64,000 nucleotides of DNA from Pleurocapsa sp. FMAR1 (GTDB taxonomy: Bacteria; Cyanobacteriota; Cyanobacteriia; Cyanobacteriales; Xenococcaceae), in contig NZ_OY762512.1 in the NCBI RefSeq assembly GCF_963665995.1, positions 2,604,001 through 2,668,000 on the forward strand, written 5' to 3'. Shown piece after piece: positions 18,016 through 27,879 of the stretch. Position 1 is the stretch's first letter, and every line of letters begins with the position of its first letter. The position numbers were made by a program, and so were the translations under genes. The notes under the pieces are model-generated. The model had not been told where the DNA came from and did no database searches. It was given only the letters and a program-made list of their open reading frames with translations.

Positions 18016-18798
18016 TTAAATTGAGAGATTGTCTTGTTTAATGGGTCGTTTTAGCTCAATTAAAACCATCCAGGCTTGGCTTTTAATGACTGGCAACTTC
18101 AGCAGAATTGAATCTATAAACTCACAACAACGAAGTAAACTTTTAAATCCAGGCTTGCCTACGAAAAAGCAAGCAAATAGACTAGTCAGATAAAAATAAT
18201 GAATCTGAGTTTGCTCGAAATTACGTTTAATTGCTTTTAAGTCAGTTTCAGATAAAGGATGTTCGTCTTGGGAGCGAATACTTGGTGTCAAGCGACGATA
18301 CAAATTAATTAAGAAATTATGTCCTAAAGGTTCAAGAAAAATTGCTTTGCCTTCAGGTTGCAAAATTCTGGTGATGGAATCTATAGCTGAAGCTAAGTTG
18401 AGATGATGTAATATTCCTGAACCACAAATTAAATCATAAGAGCCTTCGGCAAATTCCAAATGTTCAGCATTCATAATCTCAAAACCAATGTTGCCTTTAA
18501 TATTTTCTGTTGCTGCTTGCTGAATTGCAGTTTCGATAGCAACTGGTGAAATATCAATCCCTGTAACTAATTGCGCCTCATATTTGGCTATTTTAAAAGC
18601 ATAGCTTCCTTTGCCACAGCCATATTCAATTACTTTTGAATTCTTACTGTTCTGGAGTATCTTTTGCTGATATGCTCTAGTAATTGAGCCTGTTATGCTA
18701 TAGAATTTACCTACTTTCTGTTGCCGTTGATTATCGTCAATATAACGGCGATTATGAAATTGCCTTTCCCGTTCAATTCTCTCATTACTGGTGGTCAT
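18016..18798 (-). CDS. Class I SAM-dependent methyltransferase
   Basis: This 260-residue protein has a Rossmann methyltransferase core: motif I VIEYGCGKGSYAFKIA, an acidic ribose-binding residue in VTGIDIS, motif II-like YDLICGSGILHHL, and a LQPEGKAIFLEPLG post-motif, the usual methyltransferase-11 pattern. Lying between two glycosyltransferase genes on the same strand, it probably methylates a sugar or lipid intermediate of the same pathway. The exact acceptor cannot be read from the sequence. Confidence 0.85.
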   Translation of the reverse strand: MTTSNERIERERQFHNRRYIDDNQRQQKVGKFYSITGSITRAYQQKILQNSKNSKVIEYGCGKGSYAFKIAKYEAQLVTGIDISPVAIETAIQQAATENIKGNIGFEIMNAEHLEFAEGSYDLICGSGILHHLNLASAIDSITRILQPEGKAIFLEPLGHNFLINLYRRLTPSIRSQDEHPLSETDLKAIKRNFEQTQIHYFYLTSLFACFFVGKPGFKSLLRCCEFIDSILLKLPVIKSQAWMVLIELKRPIKQDNLSI

Positions 18799-18856
18799 TA
18801 GCAGTCAGCCTTAGTATTTTTTTTATTAGTATAGATAGATTTAATTAATATCAAAG

Positions 18857-19630
18857 CTAGAGCCAAAGTTTGGCTGGAATCATTGCTAAACGATAAAAAG
18901 ATTTGAGTAAACAGTAAAAGTCAACTTTGAACCGATTAAACCAAGATAGTTCAAAATAGCGATCGCGGATACGACGGTGATTAAAAAACTGTTGAAAAAC
19001 TCTGACTGAAGATACGCCAGTAGTATCGTAATAGGCTATGGGAAAATACAATAATTGAGGATTGGATAGTTGATTTGCTCTAATGTTGTATTCATAATCC
19101 ATTCCCATTGATAAAGACTCGTTATATAAACCTAGCCGTTTAATTAGTTTGCGGGAGTAAAAAGTCGATTGATGGCAAACAGGATTACCATAAAAAAAAA
19201 GGCTATTACGCCAAATTTTATGCTGTCGGCGATGCTTTTTTAAATATTTATTTTTACTTACAGAAATAGTCTCCCCTGTTGCCCACAACCATTTGTTCTG
19301 ACGATAATCAGCAACTACCTGTTCTAATATGTTTTCTGCAACCAATGTATCGCCAGAATTAAGAAATAAAACAATTTCTCCTTGACTATGGTTAATTCCC
19401 TGATTAAAAGCAGAAGAGATACCTTTACCTTCTTGAGGATAAAAAAACAGGTTGGCTCGATTAATAAAAGGCTTGAGTTTATTAAGTTCTAAATTATTAG
19501 ATTCAGGGTAAACAATAATATGTTTGATGGTTTGATAAGACTGTTGACTAACGTTATTTAAAGTATCAAATAGCGATTCATCAATTTTGTTAGTAATTGT
19601 TACTATATCTATCCAAATTTTATTAACCAT
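18857..19630 (-). CDS. Family 2 glycosyltransferase (WcaE-like)
   Basis: This is a roughly 257-residue GT2 enzyme. Characteristic segments are QSYQTIKHIIVYP, EGKGISSAFNQGI, the acidic LFLNSGDTL site and VCHQSTFYSRKL, a layout seen in colanic-acid type WcaE transferases. The start is taken at ATG 19630 (MVNKIWIDIVTI) because the upstream in-frame start is TTG and adds a segment with no family character. It directly follows the GT4 gene on the same strand and is probably co-transcribed with it. Confidence 0.8.
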   Translation of the reverse strand: MVNKIWIDIVTITNKIDESLFDTLNNVSQQSYQTIKHIIVYPESNNLELNKLKPFINRANLFFYPQEGKGISSAFNQGINHSQGEIVLFLNSGDTLVAENILEQVVADYRQNKWLWATGETISVSKNKYLKKHRRQHKIWRNSLFFYGNPVCHQSTFYSRKLIKRLGLYNESLSMGMDYEYNIRANQLSNPQLLYFPIAYYDTTGVSSVRVFQQFFNHRRIRDRYFELSWFNRFKVDFYCLLKSFYRLAMIPAKLWL

Positions 19631-19667
19631 TATCCATAGGTATAGCGTAAATTTGGTTACCAATAAT

Positions 19668-20930
19668 TCATAGGGCTAGATTACTACATAAATCATCACA
19701 AATTCGTAAGTATTTTTGAGCCTGCTGTTCTAGACTAAACTGAGCGATCGCTTTATGCCTACTTTGAATCCTTAACTGATGGTATCTATCAGTATCAGAC
19801 AAAATCCAATGAATTCCTTGCGCTAAGTCTTCTGGTAAAAAGGCTTGGGCTAAATAACCATTTTGTTGATGATCGATTAAATCTGGCATCCCCCCAATGT
19901 TAAAAGCAGCACAGGGAGTGCCACAGAACATTGACTCTAAAACCGTGTTGGGTAAGTTATCCTGCACCGAGGGAGCAACAAATAAATCTGCTGCACTATA
20001 AATCAAAGACAAAGAAACATCATCGTTTAGTTTGCCCGTGTAATGAGCTTTAAAACCAAAATCTAAAGGATCTACAGGCGCAGAAGCACCAAAGATAACT
20101 AGTTCAATTTCTTCAGTGGATTCTAGCTGTTGTAGGCTTTGCAATGCCGATCGCAACAAGAAAAAGCCCTTACGTCGATCTTGAGTGCTATCAAATGCCC
20201 CAAATAGAATGATCTTTTTATCCCTAGGTAAATTTAAAATTTTTCTGGCTAATTCGGTAGGATGAGGCTGATAAATCTGAGGATCGATGCCATTGCCAAT
20301 CACCTTGACAGGAAAATCTTGAAATAATGAACTAGCTTGAGCGCAGTTAGCTAGCCACTTGCTAGGGGTAACAATAGTCAAATTTAAATCTTTCCAGGCT
20401 CTAGCTTTACGCTGCCAATTCCAGCGAGATAAATCCCAGCTATGATTACTTCCTAGTTGAGGACAAGCACCACAAGATTGTAAATAGCGATCGCATTTTC
20501 CACTATAGTGACATCCTCCTGTAAATGCCCACATATCATGTAGAGTCCACACCAAAGGCTTTTTTAATTGACCTAAAGCTTCAATAGGCATAAATCCGCC
20601 ACATACCCAGTGGAGATTAATAATATCGGGATTAATTTGCCTGATTTTGCTAATAATTTTATTAGGCAACCACTGAGAAGAATAAATATTAATCGTGGTG
20701 TCTCGCTGAGGATATAAAGCCAAGGGTAGCCGATCTAGTGCAGGCTTAAGCGCAGCAATTCCTCTGCCGACTTTACTGGTGGGAGCAATTACTGTATAGT
20801 CATCACCCTGTTTATTCTGCACCAACATTTGAGAGCTAGCTTTTTGTGCCAGCAAGCCCTGATGTAGTCGATAAGCAGCACGGGCTGCCCCTCCACCAAG
20901 ATCTTTAGCACTTACAATTAAGATTTTCAA
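19668..20930 (-). CDS. Family 4 glycosyltransferase
   Basis: This 420-residue retaining GT-B glycosyltransferase has an N-terminal glycine-rich loop (VSAKDLGGGAARAAYRL) and a central cysteine cluster CHYSGKC...CGAC (about residues 144-159). The donor domain carries IGNGIDPQIYQP and LFVAPSVQDNLPNTVLESM with the E-x7-E-type motif. It is the first gene of the minus-strand glycan cluster and diverges from tetR. The cysteine cluster, seen in some GT4 enzymes acting early in surface-polymer synthesis, may bind metal. Substrates unknown. Confidence 0.87.
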   Translation of the reverse strand: MKILIVSAKDLGGGAARAAYRLHQGLLAQKASSQMLVQNKQGDDYTVIAPTSKVGRGIAALKPALDRLPLALYPQRDTTINIYSSQWLPNKIISKIRQINPDIINLHWVCGGFMPIEALGQLKKPLVWTLHDMWAFTGGCHYSGKCDRYLQSCGACPQLGSNHSWDLSRWNWQRKARAWKDLNLTIVTPSKWLANCAQASSLFQDFPVKVIGNGIDPQIYQPHPTELARKILNLPRDKKIILFGAFDSTQDRRKGFFLLRSALQSLQQLESTEEIELVIFGASAPVDPLDFGFKAHYTGKLNDDVSLSLIYSAADLFVAPSVQDNLPNTVLESMFCGTPCAAFNIGGMPDLIDHQQNGYLAQAFLPEDLAQGIHWILSDTDRYHQLRIQSRHKAIAQFSLEQQAQKYLRICDDLCSNLAL

Positions 20931-21094
20931 TTATCGATCGTCAATGAACAATTATCAATTGATATAAAAATAAAGTTTTGAGGGAAAACTTCAATTAAGT
21001 TCCTCTATTTTAAATTTTTATTGACTCTCTCTATATCTTAGAAATGATTTGGCTAAAGCAAAATTGACAGCGATATAATTTTTGTGCCATCATA

Positions 21095-21124
21095 TGACTA
21101 TCAGGTCACATGACCAATAGGTCA
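21095..21124. promoter_or_regulatory. Double TetR-type operator upstream of tetR
   Basis: Two 14-bp palindromes of the form TGAC-N6-GTCA lie 2 bp apart: TGACTATCAGGTCA (21095-21108) and TGACCAATAGGTCA (21111-21124). They end 25 bp before the tetR start and overlap the likely promoter. An identical arrangement occurs at 28257-28286. The shared consensus is TGACYANNNGGTCA. Confidence 0.8.
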
Positions 21125-21149
21125 TAATATACATTTATAGCTTTCTGCT

Positions 21150-21857
21150 ATGCCAAACCAAACATTTTTCAACCTACCTGATAAAAAGCGAAAGACAATT
21201 ACAGATCTAGCGATCGCCGAGTTTGCCAGTCATGATTACGATAGTGCCTCCATTACCAAGATTGTTAAACAAGCAAAAATAGCTAAAGGCAGTTTCTATC
21301 AATATTTTGAAGATAAAAAAGAACTGTATTTATATCTCGTCGATTTAGCTAGCAAGGAAAAACTAGCTTTTCTCCAACAGGCAGAACCACCAGAACCCAA
21401 CATGGGTTTTTTTCTATATTTGCGTTGGTTATTTGGAGTCGGCACGAAATTCGATCTAACACATCCCGCCCTAAGTCAGATTGTTTATCGAACCGTCTAT
21501 GGCGATGTTCCTTTTCGCGAAGAGGTTTTAGCCATGACTCAAGCATCATCCACCGAATATATGAAGCAGTTGGTGAAACAAGGGATTGAAGATGGAGATA
21601 TCGCTACCGATATCAATCCCGACATGGCTGTTTTTGCCATCAACACTTTGGGAGAAGGATTGAAACACTTTATCCCTGCCCAACTGGGCTTAGATACCAA
21701 GCAGCTTGCCCAGAAGGGAGTAAAAACAGATATCGACCTTGATGCCATCAATCATATTTTTGATGACCTGTTTCAGATTCTCGAATATGGATTAGGCAAC
21801 AAAACTAGTCAAACTAAATCTACCAAAAGCAAAGCGACTACCACTTCTAAAAAATAG
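21150..21857 (+). CDS. TetR/AcrR-family transcriptional regulator
   Basis: This 235-residue regulator has an N-terminal TetR DNA-binding domain: a helix-turn-helix with DSASITKIVKQAKIAKGSFYQYFEDKKELY (about 31-60). A C-terminal ligand-binding domain with no specific family signature and a lysine/serine/threonine-rich tail follow. The double operator just upstream implies autoregulation. The RND efflux pair begins 75 bp downstream on the same strand, so it probably controls those genes as part of one transcript. The same operator upstream of 28357 extends the regulon. Confidence 0.88.
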   Translation: MPNQTFFNLPDKKRKTITDLAIAEFASHDYDSASITKIVKQAKIAKGSFYQYFEDKKELYLYLVDLASKEKLAFLQQAEPPEPNMGFFLYLRWLFGVGTKFDLTHPALSQIVYRTVYGDVPFREEVLAMTQASSTEYMKQLVKQGIEDGDIATDINPDMAVFAINTLGEGLKHFIPAQLGLDTKQLAQKGVKTDIDLDAINHIFDDLFQILEYGLGNKTSQTKSTKSKATTTSKK

Positions 21858-21932
21858 ATAACTTCCAAGCTCATCTCTACTACCGAGTAATTCTGTGCTT
21901 TCTATTCATCCCATCATTTTTAATTACTACTT

Positions 21933-23522
21933 ATGTCCTTACATAAAACCAATCCAACCAATTCCGAGGGGTTCGCCGATCTAGAACCTGCAAAGGATGA
22001 CAATCTTGAAAAACCAATCGCAGTTGAATCAACTGTAGATCATTCCGAACTTACCCAAACAGAACAACAGCCTGAGTCCCAAGGGATAAAAAAACTGTGG
22101 TGGATAATTCCTATCCTGGGCTTATTCTTAGCAGTTGGTGGCATCTCTGTAATGCGGATTCGCGATAAAAATAGCGAACAGGCGGTAGTTACTAAAACCG
22201 CCCCGTTAAACGTGCGTACCGTAGCAGCACAGCAAAGTCCTATTCGTAACTGGGTATCTAGTGAAGGTACAGTTAGAGCCGTTCGATTCAAGCATCTAGC
22301 CTTTGATGTCGATGGAGAAATAACCTATATTGCTGATCGCGATGGTAGAAATCTTAGAGAAGGCGATCGCGTAACTAAAGGCGAACTTCTAGCTCAGATT
22401 GACGATCGCGAACTCCAGGCAGATGTAAATAAGGCGCAGTCTGCTATTACCGAGGCGCGAGAACAAAAAGCAGCTACAGCAGCCGAAGTAGCTCAAGCTG
22501 AGTCACAAGTAGCTCAAGCCCGCGCTCAGGTGGGACAAATCAAGGCACAACTCAATCAAGCTAAGGCTGCTAGGAATTTCTCCCAATCGGAGTTAAATCG
22601 CTATCAGCAAATCTATAATGAGGGTGCATTATCAGCTAGCGACATCGATTCCCGTCGTAACGATCTGTTAAATGCCGAGGCACAGGTACAGTCGGTTGAA
22701 GCTCAGATAATTTCAGCACAGGCACAAATTGGTACAGCACAAGCACAGGTACAGGCAGCCCAAGACCAATTACGGGCTAGTGATGCGAGAATTGCTACCG
22801 CACAATCCCAACTAACTCAGGCACAAGTAGCCTTAGAAGGCACAAAGCTCTACGCACCCTTTGATGGCATTGTGGCATACAAAAATATTCGCGAAAACGA
22901 ATACTATTCCACCCAGTCAGTTTCCTCTCAGTTGAGTAACTACCAAGGATTGCTAGACCGAGTACCCATTGTGGTAATCGACCCCAGCCAGTTTGAAGTA
23001 ACTGCCGATCTTTCTGCCTCTGTTGGCGAACAGGTGCGTCCTGGGCAAACTACAGTAATTGCTAATGAAGATAATATTCAGACTAATTTAGATAACGAAG
23101 ATTTAATCGATTCGGCTCAAGTCCGAGGTAAGGTCTTTGCAGTTAATCCTGCGGTAACTCCTGGGGGCAGAGCGATTCAGGTTACTTCTAGAATGACTAT
23201 CGGTACTGGTAACTTACTGCATGGGTCAAACGTTACCCTTTGGGTTGCCGTAGCACAAAAAGACGATGCGGTGGTCGTTCCCCTAAATGCCGTGATATTC
23301 CGCGATCGCAATCCTTATGTGTTTGTGGCTAATCCTGATACGGGCAAAGTCGAACAGCGTCAGGTCAAGTTAGGCATTGAAGGATTAAATCAACGAGAGA
23401 TTATTGAAGGCGTATCCCCAGGGGAACTATTAGTTACCGAAGGTCAAAACCGCCTAGTTGATGGTGCGCCCGTTAAAGTTATGCAGTCTCAAAATCAGTT
23501 TAGTAATGGGGAGGTACAGTAA
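21933..23522 (+). CDS. RND efflux periplasmic adaptor (HlyD/MFP family)
   Basis: This 529-residue protein has one N-terminal membrane segment (WWIIPILGLFLAVGGISVM, about 50-70), then the biotinyl-lipoyl half-motif GDRVTKGELLAQIDD. A long alanine/glutamine-rich coiled-coil hairpin follows (about 165-300), and the barrel begins with LYAPFDGIVAYK. It would link the inner-membrane RND pump to an outer-membrane channel. Its stop overlaps the pump start (TAATG), so the two are translationally coupled. No outer-membrane factor is in the cluster. Confidence 0.92.
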   Translation: MSLHKTNPTNSEGFADLEPAKDDNLEKPIAVESTVDHSELTQTEQQPESQGIKKLWWIIPILGLFLAVGGISVMRIRDKNSEQAVVTKTAPLNVRTVAAQQSPIRNWVSSEGTVRAVRFKHLAFDVDGEITYIADRDGRNLREGDRVTKGELLAQIDDRELQADVNKAQSAITEAREQKAATAAEVAQAESQVAQARAQVGQIKAQLNQAKAARNFSQSELNRYQQIYNEGALSASDIDSRRNDLLNAEAQVQSVEAQIISAQAQIGTAQAQVQAAQDQLRASDARIATAQSQLTQAQVALEGTKLYAPFDGIVAYKNIRENEYYSTQSVSSQLSNYQGLLDRVPIVVIDPSQFEVTADLSASVGEQVRPGQTTVIANEDNIQTNLDNEDLIDSAQVRGKVFAVNPAVTPGGRAIQVTSRMTIGTGNLLHGSNVTLWVAVAQKDDAVVVPLNAVIFRDRNPYVFVANPDTGKVEQRQVKLGIEGLNQREIIEGVSPGELLVTEGQNRLVDGAPVKVMQSQNQFSNGEVQ

Positions 23523-26500
23523 TGAGTCAGATAAAACCTTCTAATAACGATCATCATTCCGAGCCTCAACCCAAAATTGCGAAAGCTTCACCCTTTGCTC
23601 GATTCTTCTTTCTCCGCACCGTATTTGGCATCTTATTAACAATTTTATTAGTAGTCGGTGGACTCTTAGCTTATGGCTCGATGATTAAAGAGTCCAACCC
23701 CGATATAAATATTGCTACAGCTAGCGTCACTACTACCTGGGGTGGTGCTGACCCCGAAACTATCGAACAGGAAGTTACCAACGAACTAGAAAAAGAAATC
23801 AAGTCAGTTGAAGGAGTCAAAACTCTCAAAAGTGCTTCCTATAGCGGTTATTCCTTAATTAATGTTGAATTTAACTCTAACGCTGATGTTAATCGCTCGA
23901 TCCAGCTTTTAAGAGATGCGGTGTCTAAAGCCGAATCAGAAATCCCCAGAGAAGCAGAACAGCCGGTCGTGCAGCAGGTTTCGGTCAACGATGCGCCGAT
24001 TCTTACAGTGGCTCTATTTGGCGACCTGGATTTAGCGGTTCTTAATCAGTCAGCAGAACGGTTACAGGATCGTCTAGAAGGTGTGCCTGGGGTAACAGAA
24101 GTTACTTTGGGGGGTAGTCGCGATCGCGTAGTCCAGATACAGCTAAACCCCAGTCGTTTGGCTTCTTTGGGCATTTCACCCACCACCGTTGCCAGTCGTC
24201 TCCGCACTGCTAACCGCGATGCCCCTCTCGATGAAATTGAAAGCAGCACCATCGGTACTCAAGTTAGGTTTTATGGTCGCTTCCGCAGTCTTAAGGAATT
24301 ACAGCAGCTACCTATCTCGCGTTTAGACGGGCGGGTAATTCGTTTGAGTGAAATTGCCGAAATTCGCCAGGAACTAGAACAGGAAGACACTAGAGCCTTT
24401 ATTAGCTGGCAGGGAGAAGACTACAAACCAGTAGTCAGCGTAGCGGTTAAGAAAGTGCCAGGACAAGATTCAATTAAGGTAATTGAAAACGTTAAAGCAG
24501 AAATAGAAGCAGCCAAGACTGACTCTAATGACTGGGCTTACGGCATGGAATATGAGGTCATTGCCGATGATTCGGAGATTATTTGGGAACAGCTTGGCAG
24601 CCTATTTGTTAACTCTCTACAGGCAATGGTAGCGGTGTTTGTAATTCTGTTTATCGCCTTATCCTGGCGCGAGGCATTAATCGCGGGACTTTCTATTCCT
24701 CTAACTTTCCTGGGAACTCTAGCGGTGCTGTGGCTGTTGGGACAAACCCTCAACAACATGGTCTTAATTGGGATGGTGTTGGCTTTGGGTATCTTAGTTG
24801 ATGTCTTTATCCTAATGATGGAAGGGATGCACGAAGCAATCTTTGTCTCTGGACTTCCCTTCAACCAAGCAGCACTCAAAACTGTCAGGACTTATGCAGC
24901 ACCAGCCTTTGCAGGACAGCTTACTACTATCCTGGCAATGACTCCTCTAATGGCTATTGGGGGAACGATGGGTAAGTTTATCCGCGTCTTGCCTATTACC
25001 GCAGTAGTCTGTTTAATTCTTAGTTTTGTAATTGCTTTACTCGTTGATATTCCTCTATCCCGCTTTTTACTGGCAAACGTCAAGGGCAATCATCAGCCAT
25101 CTAGAATCGATCGCCTGAGTGAAACAGCTTCTAAAAAGTTTGCACGCTGGAGTTTGAACTATACCGTTTGCAATAAGGCTACGGCTCGTGCTTGGAGTTT
25201 GGGGGCAGTAGCATTATTTATCTGCGCTATCTTTGCCTTTACTCAAATTCCCACTACTTTCTTTCCCGAACAGGATGGACGCAAGCTAAGTGTTAACGTC
25301 GAAATGCCTCCCACCACTACCTTAGTTAAGTCTCAAGAGATTGCCGACGAACTGGGCAGCATCCTCCAAGAAAAAAACTACTTTACCAGCGTTACTAAAT
25401 ACGTCGGTCAACGCAGTAATTTGGTAAGTTCAGGAGAGCTACAGCCCAATCAAGGCAGCTATTTGCTCGGCTTTTCAGTGGTGTTTACTCCTGAAGATGA
25501 ACGAGAAAGACTGTCCTATGAATATTTAGATGAGATTAGAAACGACCTTACCCCAACTCTGGCTAACTATCCAGGCGCATCTCTAGTCTTAAATTCCGAA
25601 AGTTCTACAGGCAGTGGCGAACCAATTCAGATTGAGATTACGGGTAACGATATCGGCGAACTAAGAAACATATCTGATTCAGTACAGCAAGCTTTGAGAC
25701 AAATTCCAGGCACTAGCGACGTGCGCGATAACCTGGGAGACTTACAGCCCGATTTGAAACTAATACCCAAACGCGAAGCACTAGACTTTTACGGCATTAC
25801 TGAAGAAGAATTAACTAGTCAAGCCCGTTACTACATGACCGCCACGGATGTAGGAGACTTCGATCTCGGTGGCAATGAGGAAGATTTAGAAATCAGACTT
25901 AGTACTGCTTGGAAATCCCGTAACGGTGCGGTGGGCAGTCCCACACAAAGAGAAGAATTAAGACTGATTCGCTTTTTTAACAATGATGGTGAAGTAATAC
26001 CCGCAGGTTCTTTGGTTAGTACCGTTCCCGACCAAGCACCCCTGTCTATTACTCACCGAGGGGGCAAACGTACCGTCACTGTTTTATCCAAGAACGTCAA
26101 TCGTACTGTAGGCGAAATTTTAGCCGATTTAGAACCTGAATTAAAACAGATGCAGCAAAACTGGTCTTCTGGCTATGACTACAGCTTTGGTGGAGAAACA
26201 GCAGAACAGGCTGAAACCTTTGGTTCGGCTGGTCAGGCACTTGGTTTGGCAATCTTTCTCGTCTTTGCCGTCTTAGTTTTACAATTGGGTTCATTCCGAC
26301 AGCCGTTTATTATCCTGCTGGCAATTCCCTTAGCACTTATCGGCACAATGGGCGGTTTCTTCCTCGCTTGGATTCCCTTTTCCTTCTCCGCATTTATCGG
26401 CATCATTGCCTTGGTAGGTATTGTAGTTAATGATGCGATTGTGATGGTAGATACGATGAACACCTATCAGTCAGAGGGCATGAAAGTTCGCGAGGCTGCT

Positions 26501-26722
26501 GCTTTTGGAGTCAGCGATCGCCTAAGACCTATTTTAACCACCAGCGTTACCACAATCATTGGCTTAATTCCCTTGGCACTAAGCGATCCTTCTTGGATGC
26601 CTTTGTGTAGTGCGATTATCTTTGGCTTGATGGCAGCTACCTTAACGGCACTGGTAGTCATTCCCTGTCTCTATCTTCAGTTCACGCCCAAGACTGAGAT
26701 AAATGATGCGGAAATAGCTTGA
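23522..26722 (+). CDS. RND efflux transporter permease
   Basis: This is a 1066-residue AcrB/CusA-type pump with the duplicated layout of the family: a first TM helix (FFLRTVFGILLTILLVVGGL), a large periplasmic loop, a TM bundle (390-530), a second TM half with a large loop, and a final bundle. TM4 reads ILVDVFILMME: D427 is kept, but its neighbour is valine rather than the second aspartate of AcrB, closer to the single-Asp pattern of CusA. The C-terminal half has LVGIVVNDAIVMVDT. It exports drugs or metabolites by proton antiport; the substrate is unknown. Confidence 0.93.
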   Translation: MSQIKPSNNDHHSEPQPKIAKASPFARFFFLRTVFGILLTILLVVGGLLAYGSMIKESNPDINIATASVTTTWGGADPETIEQEVTNELEKEIKSVEGVKTLKSASYSGYSLINVEFNSNADVNRSIQLLRDAVSKAESEIPREAEQPVVQQVSVNDAPILTVALFGDLDLAVLNQSAERLQDRLEGVPGVTEVTLGGSRDRVVQIQLNPSRLASLGISPTTVASRLRTANRDAPLDEIESSTIGTQVRFYGRFRSLKELQQLPISRLDGRVIRLSEIAEIRQELEQEDTRAFISWQGEDYKPVVSVAVKKVPGQDSIKVIENVKAEIEAAKTDSNDWAYGMEYEVIADDSEIIWEQLGSLFVNSLQAMVAVFVILFIALSWREALIAGLSIPLTFLGTLAVLWLLGQTLNNMVLIGMVLALGILVDVFILMMEGMHEAIFVSGLPFNQAALKTVRTYAAPAFAGQLTTILAMTPLMAIGGTMGKFIRVLPITAVVCLILSFVIALLVDIPLSRFLLANVKGNHQPSRIDRLSETASKKFARWSLNYTVCNKATARAWSLGAVALFICAIFAFTQIPTTFFPEQDGRKLSVNVEMPPTTTLVKSQEIADELGSILQEKNYFTSVTKYVGQRSNLVSSGELQPNQGSYLLGFSVVFTPEDERERLSYEYLDEIRNDLTPTLANYPGASLVLNSESSTGSGEPIQIEITGNDIGELRNISDSVQQALRQIPGTSDVRDNLGDLQPDLKLIPKREALDFYGITEEELTSQARYYMTATDVGDFDLGGNEEDLEIRLSTAWKSRNGAVGSPTQREELRLIRFFNNDGEVIPAGSLVSTVPDQAPLSITHRGGKRTVTVLSKNVNRTVGEILADLEPELKQMQQNWSSGYDYSFGGETAEQAETFGSAGQALGLAIFLVFAVLVLQLGSFRQPFIILLAIPLALIGTMGGFFLAWIPFSFSAFIGIIALVGIVVNDAIVMVDTMNTYQSEGMKVREAAAFGVSDRLRPILTTSVTTIIGLIPLALSDPSWMPLCSAIIFGLMAATLTALVVIPCLYLQFTPKTEINDAEIA

Positions 26723-26811
26723 TGAAAAGTAAAAGCAAATTATCTAAAACCAAAAATGTAATTAAATAATTAAGTCTGAAGAACTCATTGCGGTTTTAAA
26801 AGCCTACATTA

Positions 26812-27879
26812 CTATTCACTGTTACTAGACTTCTCAGTAGCCTTAGTTTTCGATTGTTCAATATTTGCGTTCGTTGAAGATTGTTTATTAGATACTCGTC
26901 TGACTTGCTCAACTTGACTGACTTGAAAAATTAAGGTGAAGCGTTTACCAGTTTCTTTGGCGACAAAATCTTCTAAAAGCCCTACTTGCTTGGGGTTTGG
27001 AGTATAAGCTCCGATAACAGAAACATCTAAGTAAGCTTCAGGCGGTTCGCTTCTCCAGTTGACACGGGTGTCGATCAATTTCACGCGCTGAAAAGTAGCA
27101 GTACGGTTTACCAAGACATCTTGTACAAAAGCTTCTAATTTTTCTTGTTGCCACAATTGTACAAAGCTAATAGTTAAAGGAATGATAAGTATACTAGTGA
27201 AAATTGCCGTTCGCCTAAGAGCTTTTCCACCGCGACGTAGTGACGTACAGCCTGTAATGACAAAAATCAGCATACAAGAAAGAGTAATTCCTAATAAATT
27301 GGTCAGGTACAAAAGAGTTGCACCTAAACTAAGTGACCAATCTCCTTGAGACAGACTCAAGCCAATTACACAAATTGGTGGCATGAGCGCGACAGCAATT
27401 GCCGTACCAGCCAGACTAGAAGAAGTTTTAGGCTTTACTTTGGCAAAGCCACTAATTGCTCCTGCTGCGATCGCTATTCCCAAATCTAGTAAAGTAGGTT
27501 CAGAACGAGCCAAAACTTCGCTGCCAAATTGGGGAACTCTAACCAAAAAACCAATGCACCAAGCTAAAGCAATTGATATTAGCGTTCCTACCACAATGGC
27601 AGTGGCAGATTTACGGAAAATAACAATGTTGCCTTCTAATGATGCAAATGCCAGTCCTCTAATCGGTAACATTAAAGGGGCAACAATCATTGCACCTATA
27701 ATCACAGCAGCACTATTAGAGAGCAATCCAAAAGTAGCAATAGCACAAGAGCCTACAGTCAACGCCAGATAGTTAATCTCTAAAGTTGACTCTTCCAGTA
27801 GCTCCAGTTGCATTTGCTTGAGCTTTTCTGGTTCGGGTTTTTTACTGCCGAAATTCCGAAACCGGCTGCTAATATTCAT
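26812..27879 (-). CDS. DUF389 (TIGR00341-type) membrane protein
   Basis: This 355-residue protein has about six hydrophobic segments and the DUF389 signature: EINYLALTVGSCAIATFGLL, then NSAAVIIGAMIVAPLMLPI and later GTAIAVALMPPICVIGL. A soluble C-terminal region (about 240-355) ends in a serine/lysine-rich tail. The family is widespread and uncharacterised, probably a channel or transporter. It is convergent with the RND operon and lacks the shared TetR operator, so regulation is probably separate. Confidence 0.85.
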   Translation of the reverse strand: MNISSRFRNFGSKKPEPEKLKQMQLELLEESTLEINYLALTVGSCAIATFGLLSNSAAVIIGAMIVAPLMLPIRGLAFASLEGNIVIFRKSATAIVVGTLISIALAWCIGFLVRVPQFGSEVLARSEPTLLDLGIAIAAGAISGFAKVKPKTSSSLAGTAIAVALMPPICVIGLSLSQGDWSLSLGATLLYLTNLLGITLSCMLIFVITGCTSLRRGGKALRRTAIFTSILIIPLTISFVQLWQQEKLEAFVQDVLVNRTATFQRVKLIDTRVNWRSEPPEAYLDVSVIGAYTPNPKQVGLLEDFVAKETGKRFTLIFQVSQVEQVRRVSNKQSSTNANIEQSKTKATEKSSNSE

